A DNA stretch of 8,862 bases, from NCBI GenBank assembly GCA_018623655.1, contig JAAZVG010000056.1, positions 1-8,862 on the forward strand. The letters run 5' to 3'. The notes below the pieces were generated by a model. That model was given only the letters and a program-made list of their open reading frames with translations, did not search any database and was not told the origin of the DNA. Position numbers and translations under genes: made by a program. This DNA is from Flavobacteriaceae bacterium. GTDB taxonomy: Bacteria > Bacteroidota > Bacteroidia > Flavobacteriales > Flavobacteriaceae. Numbering within the stretch: the stretch's first letter is position 1; each line of letters opens with the position of its first letter. Positions 1-6,956 of the stretch are shown one piece after another.

Positions 1-783
1 CACCTCGGAGTAGAGTCTACAGAAAATTCTGTTTTTGGAACCTTAGATCACGTTCATCTTCATACCGTTAGTGGGCCTCATCCAGCAGGATTGGTAGGAA
101 CTCAAATTGCTACCATAGACCCAATCAGTAAAGGGGAATTGGTTTGGACCATTGCCGCTCAAGATTTAGTAATTATCGGTGAGCTTCTTTTAACGGGCAG
201 ATACAATGCCTCAAGAACGCTTGCGGTAACGGGTTCTTCGGTACTAGCTCCGCAGTATATCAAGTCAAAAATCGGAGCAGAGTTAACAGGTATATTTGAT
301 GCTTTAGGCGTTAAAGAGGGTGACCAGCGATTTATCAATGGAGACGTGCTTACAGGCAAGAAGACTTCCAAAGAAGGTGCTTTAGGTTTTTACAATACCC
401 AATTGACGGTGATACCTGAAGGAAATGACTATGAGTTTTTCGGATGGAATAAGCCGGTTTTTAACAAGATTTCTCCGACAAGAGCACTTACTTTTTCATG
501 GTTAAATAAAAAGAAAAAATACGATTTAGACACGAATACTAATGGAGAGCACCGAGCGTTTGTAATTACAGGTAGCTACGAGGAGGTTTTTCCATTAGAT
601 ATATTCCCGATGCAGCTACTTAAAGCTTGTATGGTTAAGGATCTAGACGATATGGAAAATTTAGGTCTTTACGAGGTTGCTCCAGAAGACTTTTCTCTTA
701 CTGAATTTATATGTATATCTAAACAGCCTCATCAGGATATCATCCGCAAAGGGTTGGATTTAATGCAACAAGAACTCGGTTAA
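1..783 (+). CDS. nqrA: Na+-translocating NADH:quinone reductase subunit A, 3' part
   Basis: Subunit A of the Na+-NQR complex is a peripheral cytoplasmic subunit linked to the quinone-reducing end of the pump. The reading frame is open from the first base, so the gene begins upstream of the window. About 260 codons are present against a usual length near 447, so roughly the N-terminal 40% is missing. Family signs are the segment VSGPHPAGLVGTQI at 70-111, the stretch encoding VWTIAAQDLVIIGELLLTG at 142-198, and the C-terminal LGLYEVAPEDFSLTEFICISK at about 661-723. A TTG at 91 is not the start, because the conserved HTVSGPHPAG lies in frame upstream of it. The stop is 8 nt before nqrB, consistent with one transcript. 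The identity is firm; the start and promoter cannot be seen. Confidence 0.97.
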   Translation, partial: HLGVESTENSVFGTLDHVHLHTVSGPHPAGLVGTQIATIDPISKGELVWTIAAQDLVIIGELLLTGRYNASRTLAVTGSSVLAPQYIKSKIGAELTGIFDALGVKEGDQRFINGDVLTGKKTSKEGALGFYNTQLTVIPEGNDYEFFGWNKPVFNKISPTRALTFSWLNKKKKYDLDTNTNGEHRAFVITGSYEEVFPLDIFPMQLLKACMVKDLDDMENLGLYEVAPEDFSLTEFICISKQPHQDIIRKGLDLMQQELG

Positions 784-791
784 CTTTTGTT

Positions 792-2042
792 ATGAAACAG
801 AAACTACACGAAATTAAAGAAAGCTTTAGAGGGAGTAAATGGGCCCCTGCATTTAACGCAATCCATACCTTCTTATACACGCCGAATGAAGTGACGCATT
901 CAGGAACTCACGTTAAGGCTGTTGACGATCTAAAACGTACCATGAACACGGTAATTCAGGCGCTTATTCCTGTATTGTTGTTCGGTATTTTTAATGCGGG
1001 ATATCAGCACTACAGTGCTATCGAGGGTTTCCCTGATAATTTTTCGGTTTTAGAACACTTCATTACATGGAGAAACTTTGTAGTTGGTCTAACTACAGTA
1101 TTGCCGCTGCTGGTTGTTTCTTATGGGGTAGGTCTAGCGATTGAATTCGTATTTGCCGTCATTAAAGGTCATGAGGTTGAAGAAGGGTATCTAGTAACAG
1201 GCATTCTTGTTCCGCTGATTGTGCCAGTAGACACTCCACTTTGGATGCTAGCGATTGCTGTTGCATTTGGAGTTGTCATTGGTAAAGAAGTTTTCGGAGG
1301 AACGGGTATGAATATTTTGAATCCCGCACTTACGATTCGTGCCTTTTTATTTTTTGCTTATCCGACATGGATGAGTGGAGATAAGGTTTGGGTACACGGA
1401 GCAGTTGATGGTTTAACTAAGGCCAATTCAACTGATGCGATTTCGGGTGAAACTATTTTAGGTTATTTGGCGCAAAATAGAGCAGAGGATTATGCCTATT
1501 CCATTTCAGATATGTTCCTCGGTTTTATACCTGGATCAGTAGGTGAAACCTCGGCCTTACTTATTTTGTTTGGAGGTCTTTATCTAATCTTCACAAAGAT
1601 TGCAAGTTGGAGAATCATGCTTAGTGCCGTTTTAGGAGCACTTGCCATGGGTCTGATTTTCAACGCAGTAGTTGATTTCGGATGGATAGGAACCTACAGT
1701 AAGTTTTATAGTCTAATGGCCTTTGATTTTTGGAAACACCTCATTGTTGGTGGTCTAGCCTTCGGTATCGTCTATATGGCAACTGATCCGGTAACCGGTT
1801 CACAAACGAACAAAGGAAAGTGGTTTTACGGATTCTTTATCGGATTCATTTCTGTGATGATTCGAGTATTCAACCCAGGTTACCCAGAAGGTGTTTTCTT
1901 GGCGATCCTGCTTATGAATGTATTCGCTCCAACTATCGATCACTATGTAGTTCAAGCAAATGTTAAGCGTCGTAAGAAGCGCGCAGAAAAGGCGGTTATT
2001 TACACCGAAGAAACAGCTTCTTTAGAAACTCAATCTGCATAA
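792..2042 (+). CDS. nqrB: Na+-translocating NADH:quinone reductase subunit B
   Basis: NqrB is the large integral-membrane subunit (416 residues, the usual length). It carries a covalently bound FMN and, from family knowledge, riboflavin, and it forms much of the Na+ path. The protein shows about ten hydrophobic segments, the signature KEVFGGTGMNILNPAL (residues 165-180) followed by RAFLFFAYP, and the late segments MATDPVTGSQTNKGKW (329-344) and RVFNPGYPEG. The FMN-attachment threonine should be Thr221 in DAISGET (215-221). The family motif as I know it ends in SGAT, so Glu220 in place of Ala is unusual. The C-terminus is a basic then polar tail (KRRKKRAEK, 392-400). The ATG has no Shine-Dalgarno sequence, which is common in Bacteroidota. 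It lies 8 nt after nqrA and 11 nt before nqrC. Confidence 0.98.
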   Translation: MKQKLHEIKESFRGSKWAPAFNAIHTFLYTPNEVTHSGTHVKAVDDLKRTMNTVIQALIPVLLFGIFNAGYQHYSAIEGFPDNFSVLEHFITWRNFVVGLTTVLPLLVVSYGVGLAIEFVFAVIKGHEVEEGYLVTGILVPLIVPVDTPLWMLAIAVAFGVVIGKEVFGGTGMNILNPALTIRAFLFFAYPTWMSGDKVWVHGAVDGLTKANSTDAISGETILGYLAQNRAEDYAYSISDMFLGFIPGSVGETSALLILFGGLYLIFTKIASWRIMLSAVLGALAMGLIFNAVVDFGWIGTYSKFYSLMAFDFWKHLIVGGLAFGIVYMATDPVTGSQTNKGKWFYGFFIGFISVMIRVFNPGYPEGVFLAILLMNVFAPTIDHYVVQANVKRRKKRAEKAVIYTEETASLETQSA

Positions 2043-2053
2043 TTATACAAGCT

Positions 2054-2806
2054 ATGGCAATCAATACAGATAAGAATTCATATACCATCCTTTTTTCAGT
2101 GGTGATGGTAGCTATTGTAGGTTCAATCCTAGCTCTGGCTGCGACCGGACTTAAAGATAGGATTGGAGAAAATCAGCGATTTGAAAAGCAACAAAATATC
2201 CTGTACGCCATGGGTGTAAATGCAAATGCTGATGAGGGTAGCGTGTCTTTTATTCCAACCACCGAAGTGGCAGAGAAATTTCAGGAAATTATTAAGGAAC
2301 AATACGTAATTGTAAATGGTAAGGCAGAATCATTTGAAGATGCTTACGCCAAAATTGATCTCAAAAAAGAGTTAGATCTAATCAAGTCAGGCGAAGAGGG
2401 TAAACTGCCGTTTTTCGTTGGAGAAAATGACGGTAAGCGATACTACATCATCCCGATGTACGGTAAAGGATTATGGGATGCTATCTGGGGATACTTAGCA
2501 CTTGATGAAAACTTGGTAGTATCTGGTGTTTACTTTGATCATAAAGGAGAAACCCCGGGTCTTGGAGCAAATATTAAAATGCGTTTCTTCATGGATGATT
2601 TCGCTGGCGAGTCTATCTACCGAGATGGAGGGTATAAAGGAGTATCCGTAGTGAAAGGAAACAACGATCCGTTAAACGCTGACAAGACCGATGGCCAGGT
2701 AGATGCATTAGCAGGAGCTACCATCACCGGAAATGGAGTTACCGCTATGATTAACGAAAGCGTTAAGCTCTATCAACCTTATTTAGAAACTTTACGAATC
2801 CAATAG
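2054..2806 (+). CDS. nqrC: Na+-translocating NADH:quinone reductase subunit C
   Basis: NqrC (250 residues) is anchored by one N-terminal membrane helix (about residues 10-32), with a periplasmic FMN-binding domain carrying a second covalent FMN. The FMN_bind domain is recognised by YIIPMYGKGLWD (131-142), GVYFDHKGETPGLG (158-171) and the attachment motif DALAGAT (217-223). Thr223 is the predicted phosphoester-linked residue and has the same number as the threonine mapped in Vibrio alginolyticus NqrC. The residue three before Thr is Ala220, where the consensus has Ser or Thr. Its modification would depend on the ApbE encoded at 5973-6956. The stop codon is only 2 nt before nqrD, suggesting translational coupling. 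Confidence 0.98.
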   Translation: MAINTDKNSYTILFSVVMVAIVGSILALAATGLKDRIGENQRFEKQQNILYAMGVNANADEGSVSFIPTTEVAEKFQEIIKEQYVIVNGKAESFEDAYAKIDLKKELDLIKSGEEGKLPFFVGENDGKRYYIIPMYGKGLWDAIWGYLALDENLVVSGVYFDHKGETPGLGANIKMRFFMDDFAGESIYRDGGYKGVSVVKGNNDPLNADKTDGQVDALAGATITGNGVTAMINESVKLYQPYLETLRIQ

Positions 2807-2808
2807 AT

Positions 2809-3456
2809 ATGGGAATACTTTCAAAAAAGGATGCACAACTCGTCTTAGATCCGCTTGCTGATAACAACCCGATTACTATTCAGGTACTTGGTATTTGTTC
2901 GGCACTTGCGATTACTGCAGAGTTAAAAGCCTCATTAGTCATGGCCTTCTCCGTACTCTTCGTACTTGGGGTAGGTAACGTCGTGATTTCATTATTAAGA
3001 AATGTGATTCCGTCTAAGATTCGAATCATCGTACAGCTAGTGGTAGTTGCAACACTTGTAATCATTGTTGATCAAGTATTAAAGGCATTCGCTTATGAGC
3101 TAAGTAAGACTCTTTCTGTATTCGTAGGCCTTATCATTACCAACTGTATTATCATGGGGCGTTTCGAAGCCTTTGCATTAGGTAATGGTCCTTGGAAATC
3201 CTTCTTGGATGGTATCGGTAACGCACTAGGTTACGGTGTAATTCTAATAATCATTGGATTTTTTCGAGAATTATTAGGCTCAGGAACCTTATTAGGCTAT
3301 GCAGTTTTAGGAGATCCTATAGCGAAAACAGGCCTTTATGCCTATGGATATGAAAATAACGGATTTATGATTATTCCACCTGCGGCACTTATCGTGGTAG
3401 GAATTATCATTTGGGTTCAGCGTTCGCGTAATCCACAATTAATTGAAGAAGCTTAA
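2809..3456 (+). CDS. nqrD: Na+-translocating NADH:quinone reductase subunit D
   Basis: NqrD (215 residues) is an all-helical membrane subunit of the NqrDE/RnfAE family. The typical start is seen, LVLDPLADNNPITIQVLGICSALAIT (residues 11-36, written here as landmarks LVLDPL and LGICSAL), followed by about six hydrophobic segments. Cys30 in GIC and Cys113 in TNCIIMGRFEAFA are the conserved cysteines that, with their NqrE partners, hold the iron centre inside the membrane. FFRELLGSGTLLG (around 151-163) is a further family hallmark. The gene starts 2 nt after nqrC and ends 11 nt before nqrE. Length and sequence look normal, with no sign of damage. Confidence 0.98.
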   Translation: MGILSKKDAQLVLDPLADNNPITIQVLGICSALAITAELKASLVMAFSVLFVLGVGNVVISLLRNVIPSKIRIIVQLVVVATLVIIVDQVLKAFAYELSKTLSVFVGLIITNCIIMGRFEAFALGNGPWKSFLDGIGNALGYGVILIIIGFFRELLGSGTLLGYAVLGDPIAKTGLYAYGYENNGFMIIPPAALIVVGIIIWVQRSRNPQLIEEA

Positions 3457-3467
3457 CAACTACGGTT

Positions 3468-4232
3468 ATGTTAGAACACTTAGAATTATTTTTCAAGTCA
3501 ATATTTATTGACAACATGGTATTCGCCGTTTTCTTAGGGATGTGTTCCTATTTAGCGGTTTCTAAAAAGGTATCTACAGCAGTAGGTTTAGGTGCTGCAG
3601 TAATCTTCGTGCTTGCAGTTACTGTTCCTATGAACTGGCTTCTTGATCAGTACGTTCTTCAACCAGGAGCATTAGCTTGGTTGGGTGAGGAATTTGTTGA
3701 TTACGACTTAAGCTTCCTTTCTTTTATTCTTTTTATTGCGACTATTGCAACCATGGTTCAGCTCGTAGAGATTGTAGTTGAGAAGTTTGCACCAGCATTA
3801 TACAATTCATTAGGTATTTTCTTGCCTCTTATCGCTGTAAACTGTGCGATATTAGGGGGTTCTCTTTTTATGCAAGCTAGAGAAATCCCTAGTCTAGCCC
3901 TAGCCTTAAATTATGGTATTAGCTCAGGTATCGGATGGTTTCTAGCCATTTTAGCTATCGCTGCAATTAGAGAGAAAATCAGATACTCTGCAGTACCTGC
4001 ATCACTAAGAGGTTTAGGTATCACATTCATTATTACCGGACTTATGGGTATCGGTTTCCAAAGTTTTGGTGGAATGTTAACGGGTGATAATGAACCACCA
4101 GTAGTTGAAGAAACGGTTGTTGAAGCTATTGAGGTTGAGGCGCCAACTACTTCGGATGAATTAAATGAAACAACAGGTTTAGAAGCTGATGATACTTCTG
4201 ATGCTGAAGAAACCATCGCGTCGATTAACTAA
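3468..4232 (+). CDS. nqrE: Na+-translocating NADH:quinone reductase subunit E with an acidic C-terminal extension
   Basis: NqrE is the paralogue and membrane partner of NqrD. Conserved Cys26 (FLGMCSYLAVSKK) and Cys126 (AVNCAILGGSLFM) correspond to the iron-ligand cysteines. The six-helix core occupies about residues 1-205, close to the usual full family length of about 200. After GGMLTGDN the protein continues for some 48 residues (207-254, bases 4086-4229) rich in Glu, Asp, Val and Thr: 16 acidic residues and no Lys or Arg. This tail is not part of the NqrE domain as I know it and looks disordered. The frame is intact and the nqrF start follows 20 nt after the stop, so a simple frameshift read-through is possible but not evident. 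Membership of the family is certain; the function of the tail is unknown. Confidence 0.97.
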   Translation: MLEHLELFFKSIFIDNMVFAVFLGMCSYLAVSKKVSTAVGLGAAVIFVLAVTVPMNWLLDQYVLQPGALAWLGEEFVDYDLSFLSFILFIATIATMVQLVEIVVEKFAPALYNSLGIFLPLIAVNCAILGGSLFMQAREIPSLALALNYGISSGIGWFLAILAIAAIREKIRYSAVPASLRGLGITFIITGLMGIGFQSFGGMLTGDNEPPVVEETVVEAIEVEAPTTSDELNETTGLEADDTSDAEETIASIN

Positions 4233-4241
4233 ACGATATAA

Positions 4242-4247
4242 AGGAAG
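4242..4247 (+). promoter_or_regulatory. Shine-Dalgarno-like site before nqrF
   Basis: AGGAAG lies 5 nt upstream of the nqrF ATG at 4253. It is the only clear purine-rich ribosome-binding sequence among the nqr starts here. nqrB, nqrC, nqrD and nqrE are preceded by AT-rich sequence without one, as is common in Bacteroidota. It supports the chosen nqrF start. Confidence 0.5.
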
Positions 4248-4252
4248 AAATT

Positions 4253-5560
4253 ATGTTTTTAGCTGCTATAGGAGGGACCGTTATCGTAACCGTACTTGCG
4301 TTTCTAGTTTTAACGCTATTATTGGTTGGTTTATTGCTTTTTACCAAGCAAAAGCTTTCACCTTCAGGTCCTGTTACCATTACGATCAATGGAGAGCGTA
4401 AAGTTGAAGTTCCTTCAGGGTCTTCGTTACTTTCAACCTTGGGAAATCAGAAAGTTTTCTTGCCTTCGGCATGTGGGGGCGGTGGAACTTGTATTCAGTG
4501 TGAGTGTCACGTACTATCAGGTGGAGGAGAGGCACTACCCACAGAGACCCCTCATTTCTCTAAAAAAGAGCTACAGCACGGGGCGCGTCTAGCTTGTCAG
4601 GTTAAGGTAAAGCAAGACATGGAAATAGAAATTCCTGAAGAGGTATTTGGTATCAAAAAATGGGAAGGAAAAGTAGTTCGTAATTACAATGTGGCCTCTT
4701 TTATTAAGGAATTCGTAGTAGAAATTCCAGAAGATATGAATTACAAGGCTGGGGGTTACATTCAAATCGAGATTCCCGCCTGCGAGGTTAATTACAGCGA
4801 TATTGATATCACGGCTCACCCTGAAGAGCACGATGATCCTGAAAAGTTTAGAGCCGAGTGGGACAAGTTCAATCTTTGGCCTCTTGTGATGAAAAATCCA
4901 GAGAATGTAGAACGAGCTTATTCGATGGCCTCTTTTCCTGCTGAAGGCAGAGAGATTATGCTTAACGTTCGTATTGCTACTCCACCATGGGATCGTAATA
5001 AAAACGGATGGGCAGACGTCAACCCCGGAGTTGCCTCTTCTTATATTTTTGGATTAAAAGCCGGTGACCCTGTGACTATTTCAGGACCTTTTGGTGAGTT
5101 TTTCATCAATGAGTCTGAAGCTGAGATGCTGTATGTTGGTGGTGGAGCAGGTATGGCTCCGATGCGTTCGCATCTTTATCACTTATTCAAAACACTTCGT
5201 ACGAATCGTAAAGTTACGTATTGGTATGGAGGTCGCTCGAAGCGCGAACTTTTCTACATCGATCACTTTAAGCAGTTAGAAAAGGAGTTCCCTAACTTCA
5301 AATTCTATATGGCCCTTTCTGAACCTTTAGAAGAAGATAATTGGAAAGTTAAAAAGGACATTAATGATGAGTCTGGTGACGGTTTTGTTGGTTTTATCCA
5401 CAATTGTGTAATCGAACAGTACCTGAATCAGCACGAAACTCCTGAAGACATCGAACTTTATTTCTGTGGACCCCCACTTATGAATAAAGCAGTAACGAAG
5501 ATGGGAGAAGACTTCGGTATTCCTGATGAGAATATTCGTTTCGACGATTTCGGAGGATAA
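4253..5560 (+). CDS. nqrF: Na+-translocating NADH:quinone reductase subunit F (NADH-oxidising, 2Fe-2S and FAD)
   Basis: NqrF is the electron input of the pump: it takes hydride from NADH onto FAD and passes electrons to a 2Fe-2S centre. The order of parts in the 435 residues is one N-terminal membrane helix (about 4-30), then a ferredoxin domain with Cys74, Cys80, Cys83 and Cys115 in the spacing CX5CX2CX31C. A ferredoxin-reductase FAD domain follows, with RAYSMAS at 221-227, and then the NAD-binding domain with GGGAGMAP at 296-303 and YFCGPPLM (Cys405). The C-terminus DDFGG is the family ending with the aromatic residue near the flavin. Length is slightly above the Vibrio protein. It is the last gene before the terminator at 5567-5597. 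Confidence 0.98.
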   Translation: MFLAAIGGTVIVTVLAFLVLTLLLVGLLLFTKQKLSPSGPVTITINGERKVEVPSGSSLLSTLGNQKVFLPSACGGGGTCIQCECHVLSGGGEALPTETPHFSKKELQHGARLACQVKVKQDMEIEIPEEVFGIKKWEGKVVRNYNVASFIKEFVVEIPEDMNYKAGGYIQIEIPACEVNYSDIDITAHPEEHDDPEKFRAEWDKFNLWPLVMKNPENVERAYSMASFPAEGREIMLNVRIATPPWDRNKNGWADVNPGVASSYIFGLKAGDPVTISGPFGEFFINESEAEMLYVGGGAGMAPMRSHLYHLFKTLRTNRKVTYWYGGRSKRELFYIDHFKQLEKEFPNFKFYMALSEPLEEDNWKVKKDINDESGDGFVGFIHNCVIEQYLNQHETPEDIELYFCGPPLMNKAVTKMGEDFGIPDENIRFDDFGG

Positions 5561-5566
5561 TCATAG

Positions 5567-5597
5567 AAAACCGACACCTAAACGTGTCGGTTTTTTT
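5567..5597 (+). terminator. Intrinsic terminator closing the nqr operon
   Basis: An 11-bp perfect stem, AAAACCGACAC (5567-5577) with GTGTCGGTTTT (5584-5594), has a 6-nt loop CTAAAC and runs into seven consecutive T (5591-5597). It begins 7 nt after the nqrF stop. The A-T base pairs at the foot overlap the T tract, the classic form of a strong rho-independent terminator. The next gene on the same strand starts only 10 nt beyond it. Confidence 0.92.
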
Positions 5598-5607
5598 AAC
5601 GGATACC

Positions 5608-5976
5608 ATGAGTATACTCAGCACTAAAGAAATACATCAAATTGCTATGAATCTGGTCGGTTCCCAGTTAAAGGGAGCAGGTTATGAGTTTTTAGGTGTC
5701 AATTCTAAACCGGGGGTTGATCCTCAATTTGTTTGTACCTTCAAAAAAGAATTGCATTTTATTGTTGTCCGGGGATTTTTATATCCGTCAGATCCTTTAT
5801 CTCCTGATCGTGCTTTGCTTAACAAAGTTGTAGACCACGCAGAAAAATTTGAAGCTAAAGCCTACTGGGCGGGTGTTGGGGTATATCATCCTGAAGATCG
5901 TAAACTTGAGGTATCTAAGACTACAGGATATGAACTTGATTTTAAAGGGCTTTATCTGGCCGAAGAGCTATTATGA
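5608..5976 (+). CDS. Uncharacterised 122-residue protein coupled to apbE
   Basis: I do not recognise a named family. The frame is open back to a GTG at 5584, but that codon lies in the descending arm of the terminator. The ATG at 5608 gives the sensible start (MSILSTKEIHQIAMNLVG). The protein is small and soluble, with no signal peptide or membrane segment. The predicted order is a helix (5-23), strands around GYEFLGVNS (25-33), QFVCTFKK (40-47) and LHFIVVRG (49-56), a helix (66-82), a strand AYWAGVGVY (85-93), and a C-terminal part DFKGLYLAEELL. The alternation vaguely recalls PD-(D/E)XK nuclease-like folds, but I see no intact catalytic set, so no function is claimed. Its TGA overlaps the apbE ATG (ATGA), implying translational coupling and perhaps a role with ApbE or Nqr maturation. 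Confidence 0.85.
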   Translation: MSILSTKEIHQIAMNLVGSQLKGAGYEFLGVNSKPGVDPQFVCTFKKELHFIVVRGFLYPSDPLSPDRALLNKVVDHAEKFEAKAYWAGVGVYHPEDRKLEVSKTTGYELDFKGLYLAEELL

Positions 5977-6956
5977 AAAGACTGTTTCTTCTATTATTGT
6001 TGTTTGCCTCTTGTAAGAATGCACCTACACGGCAGCAATACACGGGTGCCGCATTAGGTACTACTTACTCTATCATAGCCTATGCTGATGAAGATTTAGA
6101 GTTAGACCAGTCGCTTTCTGAGCTATTTGATAGGCTGAACCAATCGATGTCTACGTATCATCCACAGTCAGATATAAGTAAGATTAATCGAGGAGAGCGG
6201 GTTCAAGTAGATTCGTTGTTTCGCTTTATGTTTGAGAAGTCTGCCGAAATTAACATTTTGACTTCCGGTTATTTTGATCCTACCGTGGGTATTTTAGTCG
6301 ACGCTTGGGGTTTTGGAGCCGAATCATTAAACGCATTCAATGCTACCCAGGTAGATAGTTTGCTGCAGTTTGTAGGGTTCTCTAAACTTAGTCTAACTGA
6401 TACGAATGAACTAGTGAAAGCTTATCCAGGTATTCGGATTGATTTTAATGCGATTGCCAAAGGGTATGCATTAGACCTAATTGCTGATTTACTTGTGGCC
6501 AAGAATAGTTCAAATTTTCTCATTGAGTTAGGAGGTGAGATTGTTACCAAGGGAATCAACCTAGATAGCTTAACATCTTGGCGTGTTGGTATTGATGATC
6601 CACAAGCAAAAGAAGGTGAACGCTCGATCACACGAACGATTACACTTACCGATGAATCCATGGCCACTTCTGGGAATTATCGAAAATTTCGAATTGATTC
6701 GTTAACCGGTGAACGTTATGTTCATACGATTAATCCTTTGACCGGACTAGCAGTTCCCTCTTCGGTTTTATCAGCCAGTGTAATTGCACCGGATTGTGCC
6801 ACTGCCGATGCCTTTGCCACCGCATTTATGACCATGCCTCTTGAAGATTCAAAACGACTAATCGCACAAGAAGGGTTATCTGTTTTCCTAATCTACGCTG
6901 ATGGAGACGATTTCGAAACTATTCAAACGGGTAAGTTTACAGTAGCTTCTGAATAA
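5973..6956 (+). CDS. apbE: FAD:protein FMN transferase ApbE, lipoprotein
   Basis: ApbE transfers FMN from FAD to threonine in exported or membrane flavoproteins; here the evident clients are NqrB and NqrC. The 327-residue protein starts with a lipoprotein signal peptide (MKRLFLLLLLFASC), with Cys14 as the predicted lipidated residue. It should sit on the periplasmic side of the membrane. Family motifs are ALGTTYSI (27-34), MSTYHPQSDISKIN (59-72), GYFDPTVG (99-106), RIDFNAIAKGYALD (155-168), ELGGEIVTKG (185-194), MATSGNYRKF (230-239), HTINPLTG (251-258) and the metal-site region DCATADAFATAFM (274-286). It overlaps the upstream small gene by 4 nt and is not separated from nqr by any other gene. 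Its last 20 nt overlap the end of the opposite-strand methyltransferase gene. Confidence 0.97.
   Translation: MKRLFLLLLLFASCKNAPTRQQYTGAALGTTYSIIAYADEDLELDQSLSELFDRLNQSMSTYHPQSDISKINRGERVQVDSLFRFMFEKSAEINILTSGYFDPTVGILVDAWGFGAESLNAFNATQVDSLLQFVGFSKLSLTDTNELVKAYPGIRIDFNAIAKGYALDLIADLLVAKNSSNFLIELGGEIVTKGINLDSLTSWRVGIDDPQAKEGERSITRTITLTDESMATSGNYRKFRIDSLTGERYVHTINPLTGLAVPSSVLSASVIAPDCATADAFATAFMTMPLEDSKRLIAQEGLSVFLIYADGDDFETIQTGKFTVASE

Noticed and set aside
91..93. TTG as the start of a 230-codon gene at the left edge
   Set aside because: The same frame is open to base 1 and encodes the conserved NqrA segment HTVSGPHPAG just upstream, so this is an internal codon of a truncated nqrA.
1539..1554. 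Second GETS sequence in NqrB (VGETSALL, residues 250-257) as the FMN site
   Set aside because: It follows the FIPGSVGE segment, which in relatives is a separate conserved region after the FMN motif; Thr221 aligns better with the known attachment site.
3265..3300. Direct repeat TTATTAGGCT in nqrD
   Set aside because: A short repeat explained by the conserved protein sequence LLGSGTLLG; no mobile or regulatory meaning.
3911..4216. 101-codon open frame on the minus strand inside nqrE
   Set aside because: It is low-complexity, Ser- and Val-rich sequence read opposite the acidic nqrE tail, with no start context or recognisable domain; a shadow of nqrE.
4189..4401. 70-codon plus-strand frame spanning the nqrE-nqrF junction
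   Set aside because: It overlaps two certain genes in another frame and its product is basic and featureless; also considered as a frameshifted extension, with no support.
5584..5586. GTG as the start of the small gene before apbE
   Set aside because: It lies in the descending arm of the intrinsic terminator; the ATG at 5608 in the same frame is the plausible start.
6931..6940. Short inverted repeat GTAAGTTTAC at the apbE end as a terminator
   Set aside because: Only four base pairs with almost no loop and no T tract.
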